From positions 1 through 17,129 of the forward strand of contig DOWV01000372.1 in the NCBI GenBank assembly GCA_003519375.1: 17,129 bases of DNA. The letters run 5' to 3'. This stretch comes from Bacteroidota bacterium. GTDB taxonomy: Bacteria; Bacteroidota; Ignavibacteria; UBA10030. Position numbers and translations under genes: made by a program. A model generated the notes under the pieces. It did not search any database and had not been told where the DNA came from. It saw only the letters and a list, made by a program, of their open reading frames with translations. Shown in pieces: positions 7,751-14,438 of the stretch. Positions within the stretch are counted from its first letter, which is position 1; each line of letters opens with the position of its first letter.

Positions 7751-8170
7751 TCAGAGCTTCGTTGTGCAGAAGCCGCAGCGTTTTGCTCCGATAGGAATGC
7801 TCATCAGGCACTCCGGGCACTGCTTTGTCGACGGCGGCGGCGCCGGTGCGGCTTCCTTCCTCTTCATCCTGTTCACTGCTTTCACTATGAGAAAGACCGC
7901 AAACGCTACGATGGTGAAATCGATCATATTGTTCAGGAATACTCCGTACTTGAGCACGGACGCAGGTGTTTTGTCAATCGCGTCCCTGAGCGTCAGGCCG
8001 AAGGAACTGAAGTCGACGCCGCCAATGAGCACGCCGATCGGCGGCATCAGGACATCGTTCACCATGGAGCTCACGACTTTTCCAAACGCGCCGCCAATGA
8101 TGATTCCAATGGCAAGATCGAGCACGCTGCCGCGCATGGCGAATTCTTTGAACTCTTTCACGACTGACAT
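7751..8170 (-). CDS. mscL: large-conductance mechanosensitive channel MscL with zinc-ribbon-like tail
   Basis: MscL is an inner-membrane homopentamer that opens under high membrane tension and releases solutes during osmotic downshock. The product has 139 residues. It shows the amphipathic N-terminal helix and TM1 (FKEFAMRGSVLDLAIGIIIGG, about 7-27), the VNDVLMPPIG segment (38-46) and TM2 (about 78-98). A proline-rich linker (APAPPP) leads to a C-terminal CPEC...CGFC motif with cysteines at 118, 121, 132 and 135, which looks like a small zinc ribbon. The ATG at 8170 is preceded by AAGGAGG at eight bases. An in-frame extension up to 8350 exists but lacks family similarity, so I rejected it. 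DUF3078 follows downstream by 46 bases. Confidence 0.95.
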   Translation of the reverse strand: MSVVKEFKEFAMRGSVLDLAIGIIIGGAFGKVVSSMVNDVLMPPIGVLIGGVDFSSFGLTLRDAIDKTPASVLKYGVFLNNMIDFTIVAFAVFLIVKAVNRMKRKEAAPAPPPSTKQCPECLMSIPIGAKRCGFCTTKL

Positions 8171-8364
8171 GGCGAAACCCTCCTTGGTTCGTTCGTGTTG
8201 AATGGACATAAGCGTTTCCTGCCCCCCGGGGGGAAGACTCTCTGAGCAAGTAAACGGAGGACACACTCTGTCGGCTGGAACAACCCCTCTGCACATCGGC
8301 TCCGGGAATGTATGAACTCCTTCCGTGAATGGCAATGAGCGCACTACCATCCATGCATCAGTGC

Positions 8365-8395
8365 TTTTCTTTTACCGTTCCTTTTCCTACATTTC
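8365..8395 (+). promoter_or_regulatory. candidate Bacteroidetes-type promoter of the molybdenum hydroxylase operon
   Basis: TTTT (8365-8368) is followed by 19 bases and TACATTTC (8388-8395). This fits the Bacteroidetes pattern TTTG-N19-TAnnTTTG with one mismatch in each element. Transcription would start near 8401-8403, about 115 bases before the first ATG. The match is by eye, and the region is pyrimidine-rich, so chance is possible. Confidence 0.35.
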
Positions 8396-8400
8396 CCGCA

Positions 8401-8413
8401 CTGCATTATGCAG
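8401..8413. promoter_or_regulatory. candidate operator dyad CTGCAT-T-ATGCAG
   Basis: A perfect 6+1+6 palindrome lies six bases after the candidate -7 element, about where transcription would begin. That is a common place for a repressor site. No regulator gene is adjacent, so the factor is unknown. Confidence 0.35.
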
Positions 8414-8517
8414 GTTGTTGACGCCACGCACGCTCCCCCGACTGGAGCACAATGACGCAGCCCAGGATTCGAATGTGACGTTTTCCCATTCCTCATTTTT
8501 TGGAAAGGAAGTCCGCC

Positions 8518-8988
8518 ATGACACCAATTACGCTCACCGTCAACGGGAAAAAACACACCGTTGAGGTCAGCCCGGACACTCCGCTTCTGTGGGTCTTGCG
8601 GGATACACTCGGCCTCACCGGGACAAAATATGGATGCGGTGTAGCACAGTGCGGGTCCTGCACGGTGCTTCTCAACGGCGACGCAATCCGGTCGTGCGTG
8701 ACAACGATTGCTGATTGTCAGGAGAAATCCGTTACCACCATCGAGGGTCTTTCAGCCGACTCGACTCACGCGCTGCAGAAGGCCTGGATCGAGGACGACG
8801 TACCGCAATGCGGATATTGCCAATCGGGACAGATCATGGCCGCAGCGGCGCTCCTCGCCACTCACCCGCGTCCCACCGACCAGCAGATTGATGACGCCAT
8901 GCAAGGAATCTTGTGCCGTTGCGGAACGTACCCCCGGATACGGCGTGCGATCCACAGGGCGGCAGCACAGAAAGGAGGCAAGTCATGA
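8518..8988 (+). CDS. 2Fe-2S subunit of a two-subunit molybdenum hydroxylase (isoquinoline 1-oxidoreductase alpha-like)
   Basis: This small subunit carries electrons away from the molybdenum site in xanthine-dehydrogenase-family enzymes. The 156-residue product has an N-terminal plant-ferredoxin-like domain, with cysteines 40, 45, 48 and 60 (CGVAQCGSC then C). A helical second [2Fe-2S] domain follows with C98, C101, C133 and C135 (CGYC then CRC). All eight ligands are present. The ATG at 8518 has AAGGAA seven bases upstream; the upstream TTG at 8500 is less likely. It ends with an ATGA overlap with the large-subunit gene, so the two are translationally coupled. No FAD-binding middle subunit is present nearby, which fits the isoquinoline oxidoreductase / aldehyde oxidoreductase subgroup. 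The natural substrate is unknown. Confidence 0.93.
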   Translation: MTPITLTVNGKKHTVEVSPDTPLLWVLRDTLGLTGTKYGCGVAQCGSCTVLLNGDAIRSCVTTIADCQEKSVTTIEGLSADSTHALQKAWIEDDVPQCGYCQSGQIMAAAALLATHPRPTDQQIDDAMQGILCRCGTYPRIRRAIHRAAAQKGGKS

Positions 8989-11075
8989 ACACTCCGACGA
9001 ACCTCACCCGCAGAGACTTCATCAAAGTATCCTCTGTCGCCGGTGCCGGCCTGGTTCTCAGTTTCTATCTTCCTTCGAAAGGTGAACCGCTGGGCGCCGC
9101 AGCCGCAGCGCCCGCGTTCGCACCGAACGCGTGGCTCACGATTGATACGAACGGTATCGTGACCATCACGGTCGCCAGATCGGAAATGGGTCAGGGAGTG
9201 CTCACCTCGATGCCCATGATCGTGGCCGAAGAACTGGAAGCCGATTGGAAAAACGTACGTGTGATACAAGCGATTTCTCATCCGACAAAGTATGGAAGCA
9301 TGTCGACGGGCGGGAGCTTCAGCGTCAGGGGATCGTGGCAAAACCTGCGAAATGCCGGAGCGGCCGCGCGGGAGCTCTTGATTGCGGCGGCGGCGCAGAC
9401 CTGGGGTACGGAGACTTCCGCCTGCCGCGCGGAGAACGGCACGATTATTCACACCTCGGGCAAAAAACTTTCCTACGGTGAACTGGCCTCCAAAGCGGCG
9501 ACGATGCGCGTTCCGACTTCGCTCAAGCTCAAAGATCCGAAAGACTTCAAGATCCTGGGAAAACGATTGAGAAAACTCGACACGCCGTCCAAAGTAAACG
9601 GAAGCGCGAAGTTCGGCAGTGACATCCGGGTGCCGGGAATGCTCTTTGCATCCGTCGAGCGCTGCCCCGTTTTCGGAGGCAAAGTGACAAGCTTCGATGC
9701 TGCAAAAGCGAAGGCGCTCCAGGGCGTGCGCGATGTTGTGCAGATCGATTCGGGCATCGCGGTGGTTGCGACATCGACCTGGGCTGCGTTCCAGGGAAGG
9801 AAGGCGCTGACAGTACAGTGGAACGAAGGACAATTCGCCGGCCAGAACAGCGCTGCTATCTGGAAATCATTTGAGGAAGCGGCGAAATCGAAGGGATCGA
9901 TCGAAGATTATGCAGGCAGCGCGGAAAACGCGTTAACATCAGCCGCGAAAAAAGTCGAGGCGATATACTACGCACCGTTGATCGCCCACGCGACCATGGA
10001 ACCGATGAATTGCGTTGCCGACGTGCGGAGCGACAGGTGTGAGATCTGGGTGCCGACGCAATCACCCCAGCAAGTGGCGGGAGAGGCAGCAAGGATCCTC
10101 GGCTTCCCGCTCGACAAAGTGAGGGTAAATACTACACTCCTTGGCGGCGGATTCGGCCGGCGGCTGCAGACAGATTACTCGTCCGACGCTGTACGAGTCT
10201 CCAAAGCGATAGGTGCACCCGTTTCTGTCGTTTGGACAAGAGAAGACGACATGCAGCACGATTGGTACCGCCCTTGCACGTACAACGTTCTCACGGGAGG
10301 AATCGGCAAGGACGGCTGGCCTGTTGCATGGCTGCATCGAGTCGTCGGTCCGGGATCGCGGGGACTCGTCGTCGGAGGATCTACACCTCCCTATGCTCTT
10401 CCGAACTTCCAGATCGACTCTCACATCAAAGACATCGGCGTGCCGATCGGTGCATGGCGTTCGGTTGGTCCCTCACAAAATGGATTCGTGGTGGAATCAT
10501 TCATCGATGAGCTTGCGTACGCTGCGAAAAAGGATCCGTTTGAATATCGCAGGCACTTGCTGGCGGGATCTGCGCGCTTACGCCGTGCGTTGGAGGTGGC
10601 GGCGGAGAAAGCGGGATGGGGCAAACCCCTTCCTGCAGGAGTTGGACGCGGAATAGCTGCCGTGGAGAGCTTCGGGAGCGCTGTTGCCGAGGTATTCGAA
10701 GTCTCTGTTGAGAAGAGCGGGAAAGTGAAAATCCACCGGATTGTCGCTGCCGTCGATTGCGGACCCGTCGTCAATCCCGATACACTCGAAGCCCAGGTCG
10801 AGGGAGGCATCGTCTATTCTCTCAGTGCTGTTTTGAAGGATGAGATAACGATCGCCAGAGGCCGTGTCGAGCAGAACAACTTCGACGACTATCGGATTCT
10901 TACGATCGACGAGATGCCGAAGGTGGAGACGCACATCATTCCGAGCACGGAATCGGTCGGAGGGATCGGTGAGCCGGGACTTCCCCCGGTAGCGCCGGCG
11001 CTTTGCAACGCAATCTTCGCGGCGACGGGCAAGCGAATCCGGCGATTGCCGATCAGGCCGGCCGACCTTCAATAA
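8985..11075 (+). CDS. molybdopterin-binding subunit of a Tat-exported molybdenum hydroxylase (isoquinoline 1-oxidoreductase beta-like)
   Basis: This is the catalytic large subunit that hydroxylates an N-heterocycle or aldehyde at the molybdenum cofactor and passes electrons to the 2Fe-2S subunit. The 696-residue product opens with a twin-arginine signal (TRRDFIK, residues 8-14, then a hydrophobic stretch), so the folded complex is probably exported with its partner. Family motifs include RSEMGQGVLTSMPMIVAEEL (about 66-85), the molybdopterin motif GGGFGRR near 387-393, and GEPGLPP near 662-668, where E663 is the likely catalytic glutamate. The ATG at 8985 follows AAAGGAGG and overlaps the upstream stop. 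An open frame beginning further upstream lies inside the small-subunit gene and is not the real start. No cytochrome or cofactor-insertion gene (XdhC type) is next to it, so the electron acceptor is not evident. Confidence 0.92.
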   Translation: MNTPTNLTRRDFIKVSSVAGAGLVLSFYLPSKGEPLGAAAAAPAFAPNAWLTIDTNGIVTITVARSEMGQGVLTSMPMIVAEELEADWKNVRVIQAISHPTKYGSMSTGGSFSVRGSWQNLRNAGAAARELLIAAAAQTWGTETSACRAENGTIIHTSGKKLSYGELASKAATMRVPTSLKLKDPKDFKILGKRLRKLDTPSKVNGSAKFGSDIRVPGMLFASVERCPVFGGKVTSFDAAKAKALQGVRDVVQIDSGIAVVATSTWAAFQGRKALTVQWNEGQFAGQNSAAIWKSFEEAAKSKGSIEDYAGSAENALTSAAKKVEAIYYAPLIAHATMEPMNCVADVRSDRCEIWVPTQSPQQVAGEAARILGFPLDKVRVNTTLLGGGFGRRLQTDYSSDAVRVSKAIGAPVSVVWTREDDMQHDWYRPCTYNVLTGGIGKDGWPVAWLHRVVGPGSRGLVVGGSTPPYALPNFQIDSHIKDIGVPIGAWRSVGPSQNGFVVESFIDELAYAAKKDPFEYRRHLLAGSARLRRALEVAAEKAGWGKPLPAGVGRGIAAVESFGSAVAEVFEVSVEKSGKVKIHRIVAAVDCGPVVNPDTLEAQVEGGIVYSLSAVLKDEITIARGRVEQNNFDDYRILTIDEMPKVETHIIPSTESVGGIGEPGLPPVAPALCNAIFAATGKRIRRLPIRPADLQ

Positions 11076-11113
11076 CTCTGAAGAGGATCGTCATCTCCAT
11101 CGGTGCTCCCCGG

Positions 11114-11130
11114 AGAGGACGGTCCTCTTT
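11114..11130 (+). terminator. weak candidate terminator after the molybdenum hydroxylase genes
   Basis: AGAGGA (11114-11119), a three-base loop CGG and TCCTCT (11123-11128) followed by TT form a short hairpin in the 70-base gap before the next gene. The stem is short and the T-run minimal, so termination would be inefficient at best. Confidence 0.3.
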
Positions 11131-11145
11131 ACCTGCTCAGAAGCA

Positions 11146-11715
11146 ATGAATACAGACAGCAGCCAGATCAAGACACCGACTCCCGAATCGTTCACGCTGA
11201 ACCATGACGCCAACGGACTGACCATTTCGTACCGGTGGTTCTCGCCCTCATACATTTTCCTGGCGTTCTTCTGCCTGTTCTGGGATGGATTCCTGGTTTT
11301 CTGGTACTCCGTCGCTTTCGCCCAGGATGCGCCCTGGCTGATGTTTGTCTTTCCCCTCCTCCATCTCGGTGTGGGGATTGGCCTCACCTACACGGCCCTG
11401 GCTGGATTCTACAACTCGACATCCGTGACAGCAGGGCAGGGAACGCTCTCGGTCCGGCACGGTCCCCTTCCGTGGCCCGGCAGCAGAACCATGCCTGCGA
11501 CCGAGATCATTCAGCTCTATGCCGAACAGCGCATGGTTCAGTCGAGAAATGGCGCCCATCCGCGGTACCAGCTCAGCGCAATCACGCGGGATAACAGGAA
11601 AATTCGGCTCATTGCCGGCATCGACGAACCGGACAACGTCAGATTTCTTGAGCGCAAGATTGAGGAGTATCTCGGCATTCAGAACAGACCCGTCGAGGGC
11701 GAGATGTCTGGATAG
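11146..11715 (+). CDS. two-TM membrane protein with PH-like C-terminal region
   Basis: I do not recognise a named family. The 189-residue product has a polar N-terminus (about 1-35), two hydrophobic segments (about 40-60 and 64-88), and a C-terminal soluble half. That half has the strand pattern of bacterial PH-like domains: a turn such as GQGTLSVRHGPLPWPG, then TEIIQLYAEQR, YQLSAITRDNRKIRLIAGI, and a closing helix FLERKIEEYLGI. No signal peptide or catalytic motif is visible. The ATG at 11146 has only a weak purine stretch upstream. It lies between the molybdenum hydroxylase genes (70-base gap) and the redoxin gene (75-base gap). An inner-membrane location is inferred; function is unknown. 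Confidence 0.75.
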   Translation: MNTDSSQIKTPTPESFTLNHDANGLTISYRWFSPSYIFLAFFCLFWDGFLVFWYSVAFAQDAPWLMFVFPLLHLGVGIGLTYTALAGFYNSTSVTAGQGTLSVRHGPLPWPGSRTMPATEIIQLYAEQRMVQSRNGAHPRYQLSAITRDNRKIRLIAGIDEPDNVRFLERKIEEYLGIQNRPVEGEMSG

Positions 11716-11722
11716 ATCACCC

Positions 11723-11762
11723 CATCATTCCATCATTCCATAATTCCATAAATCCAATATTC
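11723..11762. repeat. five copies of an 8-bp tandem repeat (CATCATTC type)
   Basis: Between the membrane-protein stop and the redoxin start the sequence reads CATCATTC, CATCATTC, CATAATTC, CATAAATC, CAATATTC in succession, the first two copies being identical. The array ends 28 bases before the redoxin ATG. Simple repeats of this kind can change copy number by slippage and so alter spacing in a leader or promoter; that role here is inferred. Confidence 0.75.
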
Positions 11763-11790
11763 CACCCTCCAGCTTCGCACAGGCACCTCC

Positions 11791-12333
11791 ATGGCAACAG
11801 ACAAGCTGAACCTCCGTTCGACAATACCGCATTTCGAAAACCTCCCCGGAACGGACGGCCGGCGTTATTCGTTGAAGGACTTCTCGACGGGGAAAGCGCT
11901 CGTCGTCGTCTTCTCATGCAATCATTGCCCGACGGTACAGGCGTATGAAGACCGGATGATTGCCTTCCAGCATGAGTACAGGGCAAAAGGAGTCCAGCTC
12001 GTGGCCGTCAATTCCAACGAAGACGACAATTATCCGGAGGATAACTTCGACGAGATGGTGAAGCGTGCACGACAGAGGGGATTCAATTTCCCCTATTTGC
12101 GCGACGCAGAGCAAACGACGGCAAAGGCGTTCGGAGCAACCCACACACCTGAGTTTTTTCTGTTCGATCAAGAGATGAAGCTGCGGTATCATGGGAAAAT
12201 GGACGACAATCATCGGGACCCGGCTGCCGTCCGTGTCAGGTATCTTGCGGAGGCCGCCGATGCCATCCTGGCCGGCAAGGAAGTGAAGGAAGCCGAGACG
12301 TATTCCATCGGGTGCACCATCAAATGGAAATAG
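11791..12333 (+). CDS. thioredoxin-like redoxin-domain protein
   Basis: The 180-residue product has an AhpC/TSA-type thioredoxin fold: strand KALVVVFS, the redox-active pair C43-N-H-C46 followed by P, and THTPEFFLFD near 128-137, which carries the cis-proline loop. A short family-typical tail ends in GCTIKWK. No signal peptide is seen, so it is probably cytoplasmic and acts in peroxide or disulfide reduction; the partner is unknown. A distinct Shine-Dalgarno is not visible before the ATG at 11791; only pyrimidine-rich sequence and the 8-bp repeat array precede it. The methyltransferase gene begins 12 bases after the stop, so the two are probably co-transcribed. An open frame on the opposite strand is a shadow. 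Confidence 0.9.
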   Translation: MATDKLNLRSTIPHFENLPGTDGRRYSLKDFSTGKALVVVFSCNHCPTVQAYEDRMIAFQHEYRAKGVQLVAVNSNEDDNYPEDNFDEMVKRARQRGFNFPYLRDAEQTTAKAFGATHTPEFFLFDQEMKLRYHGKMDDNHRDPAAVRVRYLAEAADAILAGKEVKEAETYSIGCTIKWK

Positions 12334-12345
12334 GTCGTCCAAACA

Positions 12346-13107
12346 ATGACTGCTGAAATCTCATACCCCGAGAACTTCGCCCGATTCTACGACGTTATCT
12401 ACGCACATTTGCGTACCGTCGATCGCGACTATTTTCTCCGGAAAATCAAAGAGGTTCACGGTCCGGCGCTCGAGATCGGTGTGGGCACGGGCAGGTTCTT
12501 CATCGATGCCTTGAGCGGCGGCGCAGATATGTACGGCATCGATGTCAGTTCGACCATGCTCAACCAGCTCTATCAGAAACTCGGCAAGGAGCATCACCAT
12601 CGTCTCACGTTGCAGGATGCCCGATCACTGAACTTGAAAAAACAATTCGATCTGATCGTCGCCCCGTTCCGTGTGTTCTCACACATCGCAAGCACAGAAG
12701 ATCAACTGGAGGTCCTCAACCGCGTCTACGATCATTTGAAGCCCGGCGGAGAGTTCATTTTTGATCTGTATGTACCGGACTTGAGGTTACTCCTCAACGG
12801 CATCAACGAGCAGATCGATTTTGACGGGGAATATGCACCGGGGAGGAGGCTTGCCAGAACGGTCACTTCGCATTCCGATCTGATCAACCAGGTCAGTCAC
12901 ATCACGATGACGCTGAACTGGGATGATGAAGGCGAGAGAAGGACCGAATCATGGAACTTGCAGATGCGCTATTTCTTCCGCTACGAACTGGAACATCTCG
13001 TGCACAGATCAAAGCTCTCGCTCAAGGACATCTACGGGGATTACAACGAGGACGCATTGGGGCCGGAATCAAAAGACTTCGTCGTGGTCTGTCACCGAAA
13101 CCATTGA
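12346..13107 (+). CDS. class I SAM-dependent methyltransferase
   Basis: The 253-residue product has a Rossmann-type methyltransferase core. Motif I is ALEIGVGTGRF (41-51). The acidic residue of motif II is D66 in YGIDVSSTML. A motif IV-like DLIVAPFRVFSHI lies near 101-113, followed by LKPGGEFIFDLYVP near 130-143. The C-terminal part (about 165-253) is strand-rich and may shape the substrate site. It resembles small-molecule methyltransferases, but the substrate cannot be assigned. The gene starts 12 bases after the redoxin stop. A weak purine stretch is all that precedes the ATG. Confidence 0.9.
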   Translation: MTAEISYPENFARFYDVIYAHLRTVDRDYFLRKIKEVHGPALEIGVGTGRFFIDALSGGADMYGIDVSSTMLNQLYQKLGKEHHHRLTLQDARSLNLKKQFDLIVAPFRVFSHIASTEDQLEVLNRVYDHLKPGGEFIFDLYVPDLRLLLNGINEQIDFDGEYAPGRRLARTVTSHSDLINQVSHITMTLNWDDEGERRTESWNLQMRYFFRYELEHLVHRSKLSLKDIYGDYNEDALGPESKDFVVVCHRNH

Positions 13108-13151
13108 CATCACCAGAAACGCCTTCTTCTCACTAACCAGTGGAGGTTCGC

Positions 13152-13565
13152 ATGGCAGTAATACAGGTCAATCTCGTAGCGGTGCTGGTTTGCAGTTTCA
13201 TCACATTCATCCTGGGTGCCTTATGGTACTCCCCTCTTCTCTTTGCGAAGAAATGGGTCGAGCTGATCGGTAAGACCGACGAGGAATTGAAGCAGGGAGC
13301 GAATCCGATGATGTACGTCATGGCTTTCATCCTCGGGTTCATGACCAACTTCGCACTCGCTTTTGTTATCAATCTGTCGAAGGTGACTATATTCTACGAC
13401 GGAGCGCTGGTCGGAGCAATGTGCTGGATCGGGTTCGCCGGCGCCACCAGTTACACGAATCAGGTGATTTTCGTCCAACGGCCCTCGGCCTTGTGGTCCA
13501 TCGACTCAGGATACAATCTCGTCTCCTTCATGATATCGGGCACAATTTTGACGCTTTGGAAGTAA
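13152..13565 (+). CDS. DUF1761-family integral membrane protein
   Basis: The 137-residue product has four hydrophobic segments (about 6-26, 57-77, 83-105 and 110-135). It carries the DUF1761-type opening, with ALWYSPLLFAKKW near 25-37 and then a short soluble loop (ELIGKTDEELKQG). Function is unknown for the family. The ATG at 13152 is preferred because GGAGG ends five bases before it; an in-frame GTG at 13140 overlaps that ribosome binding site. It sits 44 bases after the methyltransferase and 18 bases before the PAP2 gene, so it is probably part of the same transcript. Confidence 0.87.
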   Translation: MAVIQVNLVAVLVCSFITFILGALWYSPLLFAKKWVELIGKTDEELKQGANPMMYVMAFILGFMTNFALAFVINLSKVTIFYDGALVGAMCWIGFAGATSYTNQVIFVQRPSALWSIDSGYNLVSFMISGTILTLWK

Positions 13566-13583
13566 CAACCACTCAATCCGGCG

Positions 13584-14360
13584 GTGAAACAGACAATCTG
13601 CGGCGCGCTGATCTTTGTTCTCTCGTGTACGGCAATCCTGCCCGCGCAGAACCGATTTAATTTCTCTCAGTTCGGGAATGAGACCGTCGAATTCATCAGG
13701 CAACCGCTTCACTGGGAAGGAAATGACTGGCTCAGGCTGGGGCTGGCGACTGCGGGAACGGTGCTCGTCATGCAGCTTGACCAGCCGGTGCGCGATGCCA
13801 TGCTGAAGGACAGAGGCTACTACAAGAGTTTTCCGATCGAATTCGGGAGACGCTGGGGAGACAATTTCACAACCATCGCAGCGGCCGGCGGATTTGCCCT
13901 CCATGGTATTCTGGCGGGCAACAGGTCGACACGGAAAGTGGCTTTTGAGATCGCTCAGTCGGCACTCTATGCGGGCGGCATCACAGCAGCGCTAAAACTG
14001 GCGTTGGGACGGGCAAGACCTTTCACAAACAGGGGCGCATTTGTTTACCAGCCCTTCACTATTTTCGACGACGCTTACTATTCGCTTCCGTCAGGCCACA
14101 CAACGCTCGCCTTCGCTCTCTCAACGGTGCTTTCGCGCAACGCCGGATCGCCGCCACTCAAAATCATCGCGTTTCTGCCCGCAGCGCTGACGGCATTATC
14201 GAGGGTTTATCAGGATTATCACTGGGCATCCGACTGCGTGCTGGCCGGAATCATCGGCTACGCAGTGGCGACATGGGTTGTCGATCGGCACGACCGGAAT
14301 GAATCACCGGTCAGCGTTTCGTCTGTTTTTCCGCTGACGATTCGGATTGTGTTGAACTGA
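13584..14360 (+). CDS. exported PAP2-family phosphatase
   Basis: This acid-phosphatase/lipid-phosphatase-fold enzyme would dephosphorylate phospholipids or polyprenyl pyrophosphates on the outer face of the membrane. The 258-residue product has the full three-part PAP2 signature: K138-x6-R145-P146, S170-G171-H172, and S206-R207-x5-H213-x3-D217. It starts with a signal peptide (KQTICGALIFVLSCTAILPAQ), and hydrophobic helices surround the motifs. I used the GTG at 13584 because it starts the signal peptide directly; no strong Shine-Dalgarno is present. It follows the DUF1761 gene by 18 bases and ends a plus-strand run. The substrate is unknown; an undecaprenyl-pyrophosphate or lipid role is inference. 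Confidence 0.9.
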   Translation: MKQTICGALIFVLSCTAILPAQNRFNFSQFGNETVEFIRQPLHWEGNDWLRLGLATAGTVLVMQLDQPVRDAMLKDRGYYKSFPIEFGRRWGDNFTTIAAAGGFALHGILAGNRSTRKVAFEIAQSALYAGGITAALKLALGRARPFTNRGAFVYQPFTIFDDAYYSLPSGHTTLAFALSTVLSRNAGSPPLKIIAFLPAALTALSRVYQDYHWASDCVLAGIIGYAVATWVVDRHDRNESPVSVSSVFPLTIRIVLN

Positions 14361-14438
14361 ACAGAACTCTCGTAATAGCACACAGAAGACGCAGATGCTA
14401 CAGATGACCACAGAAGATTGCTCGCAGGAGAAGGAAGA

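Larger units (their letters stand above)
8171..8517. other. divergent spacer between mscL and the molybdenum hydroxylase genes
   Basis: These 347 bases contain no convincing gene. They hold the mscL ribosome binding site at the left, a 12-bp palindrome of six C then six G (8222-8233), a candidate plus-strand promoter (8365-8395), a 13-bp dyad (8401-8413), and the AAGGAA ribosome binding site of the 2Fe-2S subunit at the right. Short open frames across it on both strands lack ribosome binding sites and recognisable protein features. Confidence 0.6.

Noticed and set aside
8171..8350. 60-codon N-terminal extension of MscL
   Set aside because: The real channel start has a strong AAGGAGG at the right spacing and matches the family N-terminus; the extension resembles nothing and has clustered Pro/Cys.
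8862..9833. 323-codon minus-strand open frame
   Set aside because: It is antisense to both molybdenum hydroxylase genes, which carry complete motifs; its composition (rich in Arg and His) is typical of a shadow frame.
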